From contig NCSJ02000430.1 of the NCBI GenBank assembly GCA_002812745.2, positions 1 through 32,968 on the forward strand: a stretch of DNA of 32,968 nt, given 5' to 3'. Shown one piece after another: positions 1 through 10,343 of this stretch; positions within the stretch are counted from its first letter, which is position 1; each line of letters opens with the position of its first letter. Origin of the DNA: Scytalidium lignicola. Its lineage: Eukaryota > Ascomycota > Leotiomycetes. A program made the translations under genes and the position numbers. The notes under the pieces are model-generated. The model worked only from the letters and a program-made list of their open reading frames with translations, did not search any database and was not told the DNA's origin.

Positions 1-1768
1 GGCAAAACTGAGGATATAATTTCTCGGCCCATCGACTCGTACTTTAGTTCGGCTCCACCTCCATCACAATCACAATCACAACCACCACCACCGCCACAAC
101 AGCTGCAACCACAATCGCAGCATCAATCGCAGCATCAATCGCAGCAACCATCGCCAATACAACAGCAGCAACCGCAACCATTACCACCTCCCCAACAACC
201 CCTGGCGCAGCACCAGCCACAACAGCACTCACCTCCACAGCCATCCCCTCTTTCATTCCCTCCCTCGCCGCAACTACAACAGCCAGTTCGCACCAGTGGC
301 CAGAATTATGATCCCATCCGATCCAACTACGATCCCGTGCGAGAGACCGTGGTTACCCACCATCACCACTACAGTAACTCCCAAGGATCTCCTAAACCGC
401 CCATCTCCATGAACCGCGCGAGTGCTTCACCGTCTATCTCGAGCCTGGTAGACCCTCCGAACCAGGCCATGACCTCTCCATCTATCGCCGCCCAGTCGTT
501 CTTTAATCAACAGCAAGCTCGCCTTTACCGGGATGAGCCTGCCCCCTCGGCTCCTCCGACGGGACCTTCATCTCCAACGGTGAGCCGACTAGCACCATCC
601 ATGATGCCAGAAGCATCTCCCAAGTTGTTGTTGTCGGCTGCTATACCTGCCGCCGCTCCAGCTCCAGCCCCAGTTCCAGCTCCTCCCCATCCGACAGCAT
701 CGTCAGCACCAAAGAAGGCCGAGAATGGTCACCATGGCACTCTAGCTCCGTCGACCAATTCCAAAAAGTCCATGGCGGCAGGAAGTACAGCCACATCTTC
801 GGCGGCAGCGTCCCCCAAGCCAGGCAAGGCGAAGGACGTATTTGCAACACCTCCACCTCTACCGGGCCAGGGTCTCATGAGCCTAGGTGGAGCAAACGAT
901 GGAAATGAAACTCGTGCACCTACCATCATCCTGGATATTCCCATGGCAGGTGAGACTAATAAGTACATCAACTTTACCCGTATGGCTGAGGAACGGTACG
1001 GATGGGATGCTCTCCACCCACGGCTTGCCGCCCAGCGCGATCGACTGGCTCGTGTAGCCGCTGCTGGTGCAGCTTTGGAGAAGAATGGCTCGGGAAGAGA
1101 GAGTGGTGATGAGATGTCCCTGGACTCCGAGGGCGAAGGAAGCAATGTCGAGATGGGTGGTATGAGTGATGCGCGTACAGGCACAGATGCAGGTACGAAG
1201 AAGGTCCCTAAGAAGCGGAAGATGAAAGAGGACGAATACGATAAGGATGATGACTTTGTCGATGACTCGGAGCTGCTCTGGGAGGAGCAAGCCGTTGCTG
1301 CAAACGATGGCTTTTTCGTTTACTCTGGTCCATTAGTACCAGAGGGCGCGAAACCTGAGTTGGATCGGTAAGTTCTTTTCCTTTTCCCCCCCCTTTTATT
1401 CCAGTTCATATTCCTATTACCCTCATTATGACTAGTTTTTTTTTTTTGCTAACATACCTATTCCCAGACCCGATGGTCCACCTAAGCGTGGTCGTGGACG
1501 CGGACGTGGTGGAAGCTCTCGCGGCGGCGGTCCAGGCAGTCGAGGTGGCTTGGGAGCAGGTGCTCGCGGTGGTGGAGGACCTGGATCTCGTGGCGGCTCC
1601 ACTACACGCAAGCCTCGCATCACCAAGGCCGATAGAGCACGTTTGGAGGAAGAAAAGCTTCAACGAGAGAAGATGGCTGCCCTTACGAATATGCCGGCGA
1701 CATACCCAGGCATGGCAACCTTGGCTAGTGCTGCCAGTATGGGTGGCACACCGATGGTTTTCAACTAG
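1..1768 (+). CDS. hpc2: Hpc2/ubinuclein-type HIR histone chaperone subunit (5' partial)
   Basis: Frame 1 is open from the first base, so the start lies upstream of the window; the GTG at 337 is not a start. Exons are <1-1367 and 1468-1768; the 100-base intron has a GTAAGT donor and a CCCAG acceptor, and CG+A makes an Arg codon across it. The window encodes 555 residues. A long Gln/Pro/Ser/Ala-rich part is followed by a conserved block (ILDIPMAGETNKYINF, codons from about 307). Next comes the Hpc2-related domain at about 407-445, with the signature YDKDDDFVDDSELLWEE followed by FFVYSGPL. The second exon encodes an RGG/AT-hook-like stretch (KRGRGRGRGG) and a basic tail. In yeast and human, Hpc2/ubinuclein belongs to the HIR/HIRA complex, which deposits H3-H4 independently of replication and represses histone genes. 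The family call is firm because of the HRD; its exact role here is inferred from homologues. Confidence 0.88.
61..200 (+). repeat. Coding Gln/Pro/Ser-rich simple repeat in hpc2
   Basis: CAA/CAG/CCA/TCG codons dominate. A 12-base unit (catcaatcgcag) is present twice in tandem at 121-144 and is preceded by a partial copy. It encodes runs such as SQHQSQHQSQ and QQQQPQP. Length polymorphism between strains would be expected. Confidence 0.75.
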
Positions 1769-2821
1769 AGCGGTACGAGTATGGGGAAATGGAGAAAGGC
1801 GAGTTATATTCTGTAAATCAGAAAAAAAAGGGAAAGACAAGCATTCCCATTCTTGCTTTAGACTATATTATTTCTCATTTGGGTCTCCTTTTTGTTCTGG
1901 GAAACGTTTAGGTGGTATGTCCGGCGTTTATTATTGGGGAACAAAATAATGCATATTGGAGAAGGGGGATAATCGTGTACAAATAGGCAATGGCTTTGGT
2001 TCGTTGTACATTACATTACTTACTATGGCTCCGAGACTACAGGATTTTCTTTTTGGGCACATATCTGGTTATTGCATTCGAGCTTTGGGATTAGAAAGCT
2101 ACACCTCCATGAATATTTTATTTGTTTTCAATATAGTTTTGATATGCTTTGTGATCTTGAAGTTTGNTTTTTATGAGTTTTGATACTTTTGCAAAGTAAG
2201 AGGTGGTCTGAATATATATATATATAAAGACAATAGCACAAAGTATTGTAGTACTTCTCAAGGAATCACATCCAATGAACCCAAGTCATTCCGCTAAATC
2301 CTTATCTTACCGATAACCTTCTCGTTATTTTTATGATCTCCGTTTTCTCCCTCTCGTGGTCATAGCCAATAGCTTACTGTACCTAGCCATCCCCGGTGAC
2401 ATCACTCAATGCAGTTTAAGATTCTCACTAAAAAAGAATTAAACCTTACTTATCAGGCACAACTCATCAACCTACCACCTACCAAAATACCCCATTCTCA
2501 CGGACCCCTTTCCTCCCACTCCCCAAATGCAGTAACAATCCCGGCAAAAGCAAAAGTTAAAAGAGCTCCCTCCTCCGAAAGTCGCCTTTTTCCCCACACT
2601 CTTATTTACTTACCCTTTTGTTTGGGCTTCTTACTACAAAGTTTCCAACAAACCGAGGATAAATTAGCCAAAACGAACGAGAAGGAAAATAGAAAAGCTT
2701 CAAAGCAAGCAAGCACACGCCCCGGCTGACGCAATTGAGAAAAGAAAAAAAAAAACTTGGGAATTGAACTTCTTAAGTTTTTGATTTGAAAGGGGGCAGT
2801 TAAGTACATACATAACAGTAA
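1769..2821. other. Intergenic: hpc2 3' end and tricarboxylate carrier promoter
   Basis: No ORF here resembles a gene. The first part is presumably the hpc2 3' UTR. There is an N at 2167 before a T run, a (TA)n microsatellite near 2213-2226, and A-rich and C/T-rich stretches towards the carrier start. No recognisable RNA gene was seen. Confidence 0.6.
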
Positions 2822-4208
2822 ATGGCGACTGCGGAAACTGCTGCTGCGGCGACTACGGCGTCGTCGAGTAGCGACAAGAAGGCGAAGGAGAGACCTAGTG
2901 CTTTGAGATCTATTATTGCTGGGTCGACGGCTGGAGCTGTGGAAATTGGTGAGTCCTTTCCCTTTCTTATAAGCTTGTGGAGGAGGGGCTGTTGGGGGAA
3001 GGGTTTATGAATCGAGAGAAAAGGCAATGCTAATTGATTCTCTAGCTATTACTTATCCTGCTGAATGTATGTTGGTTTACTTCACCCCGCTTTCTTGCTT
3101 TCGAGTTATTACTGTCAGGGATNGGGGGGGTATAAAATACTTTTGAAAAGTGGAGGGTGTTCGAATGGAGGTCTTTACGATTTTGCGACTTCTAATCGAA
3201 CTTGGGTATTCACGGGTCCTGAATAAATGGCTGATGATGTGTGTGCACACGTGTAGTTGCAAAGACTAGGACTCAATTGAACCGAAGGTTAGCAGATGGG
3301 AAGAAACTGCCCTGGCCACCGTTTGGTCCAGCGTGGTATGCAGGTTGCACGACGCTGATTATTGGGAATTCGTTGAAGGCTGGCATTCGNTATGTTTTTT
3401 ACCTCCCATGTTTTCTTCTTTTTGGCTTGTTGCTTCTCAATGGAAGAGCTCTCTATTGTTGGAACTCTTAACTCGTTTGATGTAATTTTTTGTTGACATT
3501 GATTATCCAGGATTTGTTGCGTTCGATCAATACAAAGCTCTCTTGTCAGATGCAGATGGGAAAATATCAGGACCTAGGACGGTTATTGCTGGGTTTGGTG
3601 CTGGAGTCACTGAGTCCTTACTTGCTGTCACACCATTCGAGAGTATCAAGACTACATTGTGGGTTCTCCTGCTCCTTTCCCTTACATGCTTTCTAACCTT
3701 CTCTAGAATCGATGACCGCAAATCCGCAAACCCCCGCATGCGTGGTTTTCTCCATGCTGTCCCTATCATTGCTCGCGAGCGTGGTCTCCGAGGCTTCTTC
3801 CAAGGATTTGTCCCAACGACGGCCCGACAAGCCGCAAACAGCGCGACACGATTCGGCTCTTATACTTTCCTGCGTCAACTTGCTCAGTCTTACATTGCGC
3901 CAGGAGAGAAACTTGGAACGCTGGCTACATTTGGTATAGGCGGTATCGCAGGTCTCATCACCGTCTATGTCACACAGCCGTTAGATACGGTTAAGACGAG
4001 GATGCAGAGCATCGAGGCGCGCAGTCTATACAAGAACAGTTTCCATTGCGCAGCACTGATCTACAAGAATGAAGGGGTCCTGACGTTCTGGAGTGGCGCC
4101 TTGCCTAGACTGGCTAGACTGATATTGAGTGGAGGCATTGTATTCACCATGTACGAAAAGAGCATTGAACTCATGGACAGGATGGATCCGGAAAAGAAAT
4201 ATATCTAA
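2822..4208 (+). CDS. ctp1: Mitochondrial tricarboxylate (citrate) carrier, Ctp1 type
   Basis: Spliced model: exons 2822-2948, 3046-3066, 3257-3388, 3511-3658 and 3707-4208, giving 309 residues. All three repeats of the mitochondrial carrier fold carry the P-x-[DE]-x-x-K signature: YPAEFAKTRTQL, TPFESIKTTL and TQPLDTVKTRMQS. The Ctp1-specific segment IDDRKSANPRM follows the second signature, and the length is usual for the family. In the inner mitochondrial membrane these carriers exchange citrate for malate or other tricarboxylates, supplying cytosolic acetyl-CoA for lipid synthesis. Exon 2 is only 21 bases and encodes most of the first signature. Intron 4 is 48 bases with no stop in frame, so retention would add 16 residues. 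The intron 3 donor contains an N at 3390; the frame works only if exon 3 ends at 3388 (C+GA gives Arg, then FVAFDQYK). The start is the first ATG, followed by an Ala/Thr/Ser-rich leader. It converges with the UQCC2 gene. Confidence 0.92.
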
Positions 4209-4445
4209 GAGCAAATAATTTAAGAGGGTAGGGTTACAGTTTTTGGATTGCATGGAGCATGGCGTTTGGAGTTCAAGAGAGGGAGGGAGAAAATGACACT
4301 GTATATATATCTTTAGATATTGAAATATCGATATACATATGGCTCCATTTATGTTAATCTCTGATACTGTTTACACATTTAGTCCGTCTAATGTACAGCG
4401 CACCCCATAATAATACATATTTAACACAGATACACACCACATGAC

Positions 4446-4994
4446 TCATTGGAATCGTAAAAAGCCTCTCCATCTATTCGTCATGCGGCCAAACCAACTC
4501 CTAGTTGGTGCCTCCTCTAACTCTTTCATCAAATCTGTGTAGTGCGTTGTGTTGCTCGCTGGCTGGAGTAAAGAACCTTTGATCGGATACTATTTTCACC
4601 CGGGACATATTAGCGTCTGCAATCTTTGTATCCCGCATCTTAGAAATTGGATTCAAAAAGAACAAGCTTCGATCATTATTTCTCTTTGTCTCACACAGAT
4701 ACACTTACCATCTGCCTGTACCGGTTGCCTAGCAGAGAATACAGTGTATTTACGTTCTCTAGCTCTGCCTTCTCATTGACGCTTGATTGGGCTGCAAATT
4801 GACGATCGATGCGACGGCGCATGGCATTTTGGAACTGCACTTCGGGACGGAGAGGATCCTTGGGCCATTTGGAGAGGATGCGTTGATAATGTCTGTATGC
4901 GACCTGGAGAGGAATCTGCTTGTTAGTATTGGATGAATTGTTAAGATAATAAAAACTCAATTGTAGACCAAAAGCAACTCACTGATTTCGACAT
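4446..4994 (-). CDS. Ubiquinol-cytochrome c reductase assembly factor, UQCC2/Cbp6 type
   Basis: On the minus strand the exons are 4994-4983, 4903-4709 and 4589-4446, giving 116 residues. The first exon is only 12 bases (MSKS) and joins in phase 0 to VAYRHYQRILSKWPKDPLRP. Exon 3 (YPIKGSLLQPASN, then HYTDLMKELEEAPTRSW) follows the acceptor AAATAG after a GTAAGT donor at 4708. The unspliced frame gives a different, meaningless tail, so the intron decides the C terminus. The pattern HYxxxLSKWPxDPLRP plus PASN...LxxELEEAPTRSW fits the fungal Cbp6/UQCC2 family, small matrix proteins that act with Cbp3/UQCC1 at mitochondrial ribosomes to stabilise newly made cytochrome b for complex III. That role is known for homologues and inferred here. 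The gene shares a 433-base upstream region with the divergent bsd2-like gene. Confidence 0.85.
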
Positions 4995-5427
4995 GGCTAT
5001 TGGGTTTCGAAGAATTGTCTAGCAAACATTCATTGCTGCTCCGAATTTGACGGTTCAATCGCAAACTTGGAATCCTCACAGAATGGACATTCTACCCGTA
5101 GCACTTATCACGACGTCAATGAATTTCCGTGCCGGGTGTGACGGGCGTTGAACCGGACCAATCCCAATATGGACTGGCGCAGTCCAAGCCACGCTGGTGA
5201 TACAGGACCCCGACGGCACTGCGACCGCTCACGCCCAAATGCCCATGACCTTCGATTCTCCTGACCAACGACGTCCTTCCTTCTCCATTCCTTTCCTCAT
5301 CTTCCGCTCTTGAACCTCTTAATCCTCATTATATATTTCGTCTTTCTTTTCCACCCTCGCAAGACTTGCTCGTAGTCGGTTCACGTTTCTTTTGTTCTTT
5401 TCATAATACAGTTGCCTAACCCCAACA
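4995..5427. promoter_or_regulatory. Shared divergent promoter between UQCC2-like and bsd2-like genes
   Basis: The two start codons face away from each other with 433 bases between them. A GACGTC core (CRE-like) lies at 5112-5117. A long pyrimidine-rich stretch at about 5271-5320 precedes the bsd2-like start, as is usual for fungal core promoters. Function is inferred from position only. Confidence 0.5.
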
Positions 5428-6643
5428 ATGAGCTCGCAAAGATATGAGCGGGTAAGTCCCGAATCTTTATCCTCAGAATTGATGTTGCCACCGGCATCAT
5501 GTCTCGATAGAATCAACAAACTAGTTGAATGGCATCGCTCATATCGTCCCTAGGTCTCAGGTCGTGATGAAGATGAGAGTCCCATAAGTCCTCACGTCCC
5601 TGATTCCCCGCCTCCCTCCTTCCGATCGCGTGCGTCATCTCCGACCTCGCGACACACAGTCAACTCCACCGTAGACCAGAACCTCGCGGATACGTTCGAT
5701 GCGGATGGCTCGGATAGCGATGAGGAGAATGATGGGGATGATAGACAGCGGTTGATGAGGGGGTCACCATCGTCGACGACTCTACAGGAGACGAGTTCTG
5801 CGGGGAGACCAGTCGAGGTAGAGAGACATATTGCGCCGCCGCCAACACCACGGCCGACTGGGAGAGTATATGGTGGAGGCGCAGGATCAGATGGAGTGTT
5901 TGCAAATATGAGTGCAAAGCCAGATGTGGGCGAAAAGCTTGAGGAACACCCACCTGTAAGTGTTACCATGTCGCTCGCTGGCTCGCTCGGGCATGTTACT
6001 AGTAAAAAATTTTAATGCTAACTTTATCATCCAGACCTACGAACAAGCTGCCGCCGACGCTGCACCCCCTTACTGGGAAACCACTATCCTCGCTCCTGGT
6101 CTTGGTGGCCCAGACGAAGTCTATGTTGACGGCCTTCCCGTTGGCTCCGTTTTCTCCTTCGTCTGGAATGGCATGATTTCCATGTCCTTCACATTCGTCG
6201 GCTTCCTCCTCACCTATCTTCTTCACACAACCCACGCGGCAAAGAACGGTTCCCGAGCCGGCTTGGGTATTACCCTTATCCAATATGGATTTTACATGAA
6301 AGGCACCCCTGTTGATGGCAGTAATCCTACTATCCCGGGCAATGGGCAGGATCCAGAATACACCCAGCCTCCGGATCCAAATTCCCATGATTTCGATCGC
6401 AACCAGGTTAATCAAGCTGTTGCTGCCGCATCCGGTACGAGTTCGGGAGGAGGATTTATGGATATTGCTAGTAGCGAGTGGATTGCGTACATTTTGATGA
6501 TTGTGGGCTGGTTTATTCTCATACGGGCAGTGAGCGATTTCTTGAAGGCACGGAGGCATGAGCAATTGGTATTGCAGAGCCCCGAGAGGGGATTAAATGT
6601 GCCTGTTATTGCGACGGGAGAGGAGGCAGAGACGGTGGTTTAG
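5428..6643 (+). CDS. bsd2: Bsd2/NDFIP-type membrane adaptor for Rsp5/Nedd4 ubiquitin ligase
   Basis: Exons are 5428-5451, 5554-5955 and 6035-6643; both introns are phase 0 with GTAAGT donors. The product has 344 residues. The N-terminal 140 residues are hydrophilic, acidic and Ser/Pro-rich. A PPTY motif at 141-144 is built across the second splice junction (PP from exon 2, TY from exon 3). The conserved core follows: PPYWETTILAPG, then YVDGLPVGSVFSFVWNG, with likely membrane helices at about 179-205, 214-231 and 292-306. These features match the NEDD4/Bsd2 family. In yeast, Bsd2 sits in Golgi and endosomal membranes and recruits the HECT ligase Rsp5, through PY motifs, to cargo such as metal transporters and misfolded membrane proteins. 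The segment HTTHAAKNGSRAGLG between helices 1 and 2 is typical of fungal members. Family is sure; cargo is unknown. Confidence 0.9.
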
Positions 6644-7274
6644 ATGAAGAATCTGCAATTGGGCAAGCATGGCGTTTGGGGTGGCCTCGACTTCTCTTTA
6701 ATGTTAGATTGAAGGCCTTATATCAATCACATCTTTGGGAGTCTAATTTCTTCCGCACCTTTAGTCTACGTTTTTTACACATTTTTGCATCATACGTGCC
6801 TTTGCCTACAAATTTTGACGAGGCTGATAAAAACGCACTGATAGTTGCGTTATCATCTCGATTCGATAGACCCCGCATTGCGACCCCAAAACCATATAAC
6901 GTCACACCAGGCTGATCACATCACAAGTTAATTGCATCAACCCCGATGCAGCACAAGAACATTATTGCCGCCGAAATCATTCCACTAAGAAGACGTAACA
7001 CATATTATCTGATCTGTGCTAGTATGTACAGACATGTATGAAGCAAAGTCGAGGATAACTCAAATGTGGTCCTCATCATAATCCCTCTTCGCATAACAAT
7101 ATGATCTAGCTCTGATATTTGCAAGTTCTCAGCAAAGATACAATTTATAGACACTACAGACGAAATCCACTCAAGCTGCGTTTCTTCAGGTCAATAGTCA
7201 GCTCCCTCCCATTCTGTAGTCTTCGTCTTGTCACTCCTCCGGCTCAGCACGTAGCAAAAGCCGCATCGCACAGC
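6644..7274. other. Intergenic: bsd2-like 3' end and methyltransferase promoter
   Basis: Nothing gene-like. The methyltransferase frame stays open upstream to about 7119, but there is no ATG in that stretch before 7275, so it is treated as 5' UTR. Confidence 0.6.
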
Positions 7275-8230
7275 ATGGCGTGGTACTGTTCCGGGAACAC
7301 AAACAGCGAGCTGGTGAACAACATGTTTAAGCATGGCTTGATTACAAGTGGAAGGGTTAAGGAAGCAATGCTACGGGTAAGTTGTCTCATTAATCTCTTA
7401 ATTCGGCATTCTTCTTTTGTAGTACTGCGCTCTTGTTAGAGTGCTAGATATCTACTCTAACATCCCTTCTCCTTTTATCCATAGGACACGTGTTCTAACC
7501 CAGCAAACAGGTTGATCGTGGTCACTATTGTCCCACCAAGTCTGAGGCCTACCAAGACTCCCCCCAGCCTATAGGCCATGGCGCCACTATCTCTGCTCCG
7601 CACATGCATGCCTCTGCCTGTGAGGCTTTGCTGCCGTATCTAAACCCAGGTGCACGAGTTTTAGACATTGGCTCCGGATCAGGCTACCTGACAGCCGTCT
7701 TTGCAGAGCTAGTCTTCGACGTACCACCGAATGCCCCTCCTAGTGATGACGCTGGCGATGGCGGCGAGGTCGTGGGCATAGAACACATTCCTGCATTGGC
7801 GAAGTTAGGCGAGGATAATATGATGAAAAGCACCCGCGGTGCCCAGTTCCTCAAGGATGGCAGGGTGGTGTTCGTCGTTGGAGATGGCAGGAAAGGGTAT
7901 ATTGACGTCAAACGGACTAACGATACCACGGCGGCGCACCATGCTCCTCCACAATCCCAGAAGGAGTTTACGTCTACCGGATGGGATGCTATTCATGTTG
8001 GCGCTGCGGCACGGACGTTGCATGAAGAGCTGGTCAAACAGTTGAAAGCACCCGGGAGAATGTTCATTCCTGTTGAGGATGAGGATGAGCCGAGTGGTGG
8101 TGGACTCAGTCGGTGGTTAGGAGGTGGGAGTCAGTATATCTGGGTTGTTGATAAGGATAAGGATGGGAATGTTAAGAAGATGAGGAAGGAAGGCGTTAGA
8201 TATGTCCCCTTAACGGATCCGCCTGCTTGA
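7275..8230 (+). CDS. Protein-L-isoaspartate O-methyltransferase
   Basis: Exons are 7275-7376 and 7511-8230, giving 273 residues; the intron has a GTAAGT donor, a CTAAC branch-like site and an ACAG acceptor in phase 0. The protein begins [10 protein letters not shown], the conserved start of this family. It then shows [20 protein letters not shown] and ISAPHMHA, the substrate and peptide-binding region, and the S-adenosylmethionine motif [14 protein letters not shown] at about 84-96. Post-I GIEHI, motif [12 protein letters not shown] and motif [11 protein letters not shown] follow, and the C terminus YVPLTD is typical. The enzyme methylates L-isoaspartyl residues formed by ageing of Asn/Asp, which starts their repair. 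It is longer than the usual 220-240 residues because of a Gly/Asp-rich insert near 105-115, a hydrophilic insert near 160-180 and a [17 protein letters not shown] insert near the C terminus. The product is probably cytosolic; no presequence was seen. Confidence 0.93.
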
Positions 8231-9055
8231 GTGTCTCATTTTTAAAGACTAAGGCGATGTTTGATGATGTATAATTAGTCTGTATATGGATTGGTCGATG
8301 AGGTCAGCTGTGCAAAGGGTCAGTGTTTAGGAAGGTTTTGCTATTTGCATATACTCAACTACTTGTACTCCTTATGGAGAAGAGGTGCTCGAATTTCCAG
8401 GAAATATTACACTTCAACAAATCAGTTCACTTAGTTCTTATATTGACATATATGTTATAAGTAAGGATTACTTGTTTTGTATACCCGAAATTCTTTTTGA
8501 TATTTTGGGGCTATTTGATTTTATACAAACTTCATTTGTCGAGATCTTGGAACTACAAAAAAACTACATAAATATAAAGGAGGAAAATATTCAATATTCG
8601 AATTTTAGAAAATCGCAACTAAATTGAAAATGCTTCATCTTAAATCACAGCTCATGCTTTTTGTCTTCGTCCACCAGGCATCCCCCGTCCTCTTTCGCCT
8701 CCCTACCCCTTAATAATTAAACCCCCATTCACGTAAAATTAAAATATATAGATGGATCATATCTATCAAAGACAGACAACCTAAACCCCCCAAAAGGAGT
8801 CCCTGAATCAGACCAAGAAAGTGGTATTAGAATGCGATATCATGATCCGCAAAACTTAAGAAACGATCGTTTGCATGAGGTTCGTCCAGCCATTCATGTC
8901 TCATAGTAACTGATTAAACCACAAAACAAAAACAAAAACATTAGAATTTATGAGAAAGTGGGAAAAGAGAGCATAAACTTTCACGTGAAGGACTAGAGAC
9001 AGAACTACCTCATAAATTATATCGACGAACTTAAAAAGTGATTGGATGGATTTAA
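8231..9055. other. Intergenic between convergent genes
   Basis: A/T-rich DNA between the stop codons of the methyltransferase and the unknown minus-strand gene. The open frame at 8385-8627 starts with GTG, has skewed A/T-driven composition and no recognisable motif, so I do not call it a gene. Confidence 0.6.
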
Positions 9056-10343
9056 TTAATGACCAGCAGTGATACCCTCCCATTGCTCAGTATCAATAAA
9101 ACTCGTCCAAGCATCCCCGCCTAGTCCAGGGGTGGTAACAGAACTATCAGATCCTATACCTGCACTAGATAGACTCTGGCTGAGATAGTCACTCTCTGAT
9201 CGATACTCTTCTTTCTCAGCTACAAGGGGACCTGGAGTATCCACATCGCTTGGAGAGCAGTCTTGATCATCAATAACCGTCAAGGGTTTGTCGATGTTGA
9301 TTGCTTCTGGCAGATGGGTATGGACGGTAAAATTGCTGTTCTGTTCGGGATGGTGGAAATTTGCTCCAAGTATCGGAGGCACTTTGTCTTTGGGATCCAA
9401 AGTAGGGCCAAAAAACAGTTGATCTTTATTTTGTATGGTGATTGTATTGTCATAATTGATATCAGACTTAATAGTAAACTGCTGTTGCCCCTGTTGTAGC
9501 TGAATGTGGGATGATGTAGTATTCGGAATTGGAAGTGAATCCGGATCTGAGGTTTGTGTCTGTGGCTGAGGTTGAAAGGTTTTTCTTAGGCAAGCAAAAC
9601 TTCCTGGGGGGAAGGAAGGATGATTTGATAATCTGGAAGTTGCTGTTGGTGGGCAGCTGGGTTCAGGGGACGGCGTTATTTGTGGAGTTGGACCAGCTTT
9701 ATTGTTGCTTAAACCCAGGCTATTATCGTGTACGCCCTGGGATGGAGTAATCGAATTTGTCCTGCTATAATCGAAACCCTGGAATGATTGTACTGGAGTA
9801 GCAGGTAGACAAGTTGAATATACTGGCCCGCTACAGTGTTGCATCGTCTGATTTGAGAACACAGAATGCTGGCTATTCCGCATACAATGAGCCACATTTT
9901 GATAATGCCCATATGTATTGGTAAACGCCTGATCGACTGCACTTTCAAGAGAAACTTGATCCGCCAAGTACGTTGAAAGTTTGGCATTGGTTAGGTCTGG
10001 ATGCGTCTGAATATGTGCGGTAAGTCGACGATACTGCCATGAGAGCTTATTGTCTTCTTCTTCATACATCTCCTCATCGAGAACATCCTGCTCTGTGATA
10101 CGTAAAGAACGACCTGTGCGGTGTTTATGGATCTTGGATGCTCTCCGTGCTGATTCGACCCGTGCTTCGAGACTTCTATCACTGCGTCGAGAAGCGGCAA
10201 TGTAGGCTCGCTCTTGGTTCTCTTCATGGGTTCGTTCTACCTATGGTCATTGAGCAAGGTGAAAATTGCGTTGGAGATATTATGTAGGATTTAAGATGTA
10301 CCTTTAATGCTTTAATAGTGTGCATATTTCTTGGAGGAGACAT
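9056..10343 (-). CDS. Uncharacterised fungal protein, charged N terminus and Ser/Pro/Gln-rich C terminus
   Basis: Minus-strand exons are 10343-10302 (14 codons, MSPPRNMHTIKALK) and 10240-9056, joined in phase 0 over a 61-base intron (GTACAT donor, CATAG acceptor), giving 408 residues. The unspliced frame has only a later Met at 72, which would lose the best-ordered region. Residues 15-100 are rich in Arg, Glu and Lys (SRRSDRSLEARVESARRA, RTGRSLRITEQDVLDEE, YEEEDNKLSWQYRRLTAH) and look helical. The rest is low complexity with many Ser, Pro, Gln, Thr and Asn, ending GDAWTSFIDTEQWEGITAGH. I see no known domain, signal peptide or membrane helix. A disordered nuclear regulator is one possibility, but that is a guess. 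The first exon rests on splice consensus and frame only. Confidence 0.68.

Noticed and set aside
337..1371. Reading the hpc2 gene as starting at 337 and ending at 1371
   Set aside because: The codon at 337 is GTG, the frame is open to the window edge, and the stop at 1369 lies inside a GTAAGT donor; the protein continues in exon 2.
7119..7274. N-terminal extension of the isoaspartate methyltransferase
   Set aside because: The frame begins with TTG and has no ATG before 7275, where the conserved MAWYCSG start lies.
8385..8627. 80-codon frame in the A/T-rich region after the methyltransferase
   Set aside because: GTG start and composition-driven Ile/Tyr/Asn sequence without a recognisable motif.
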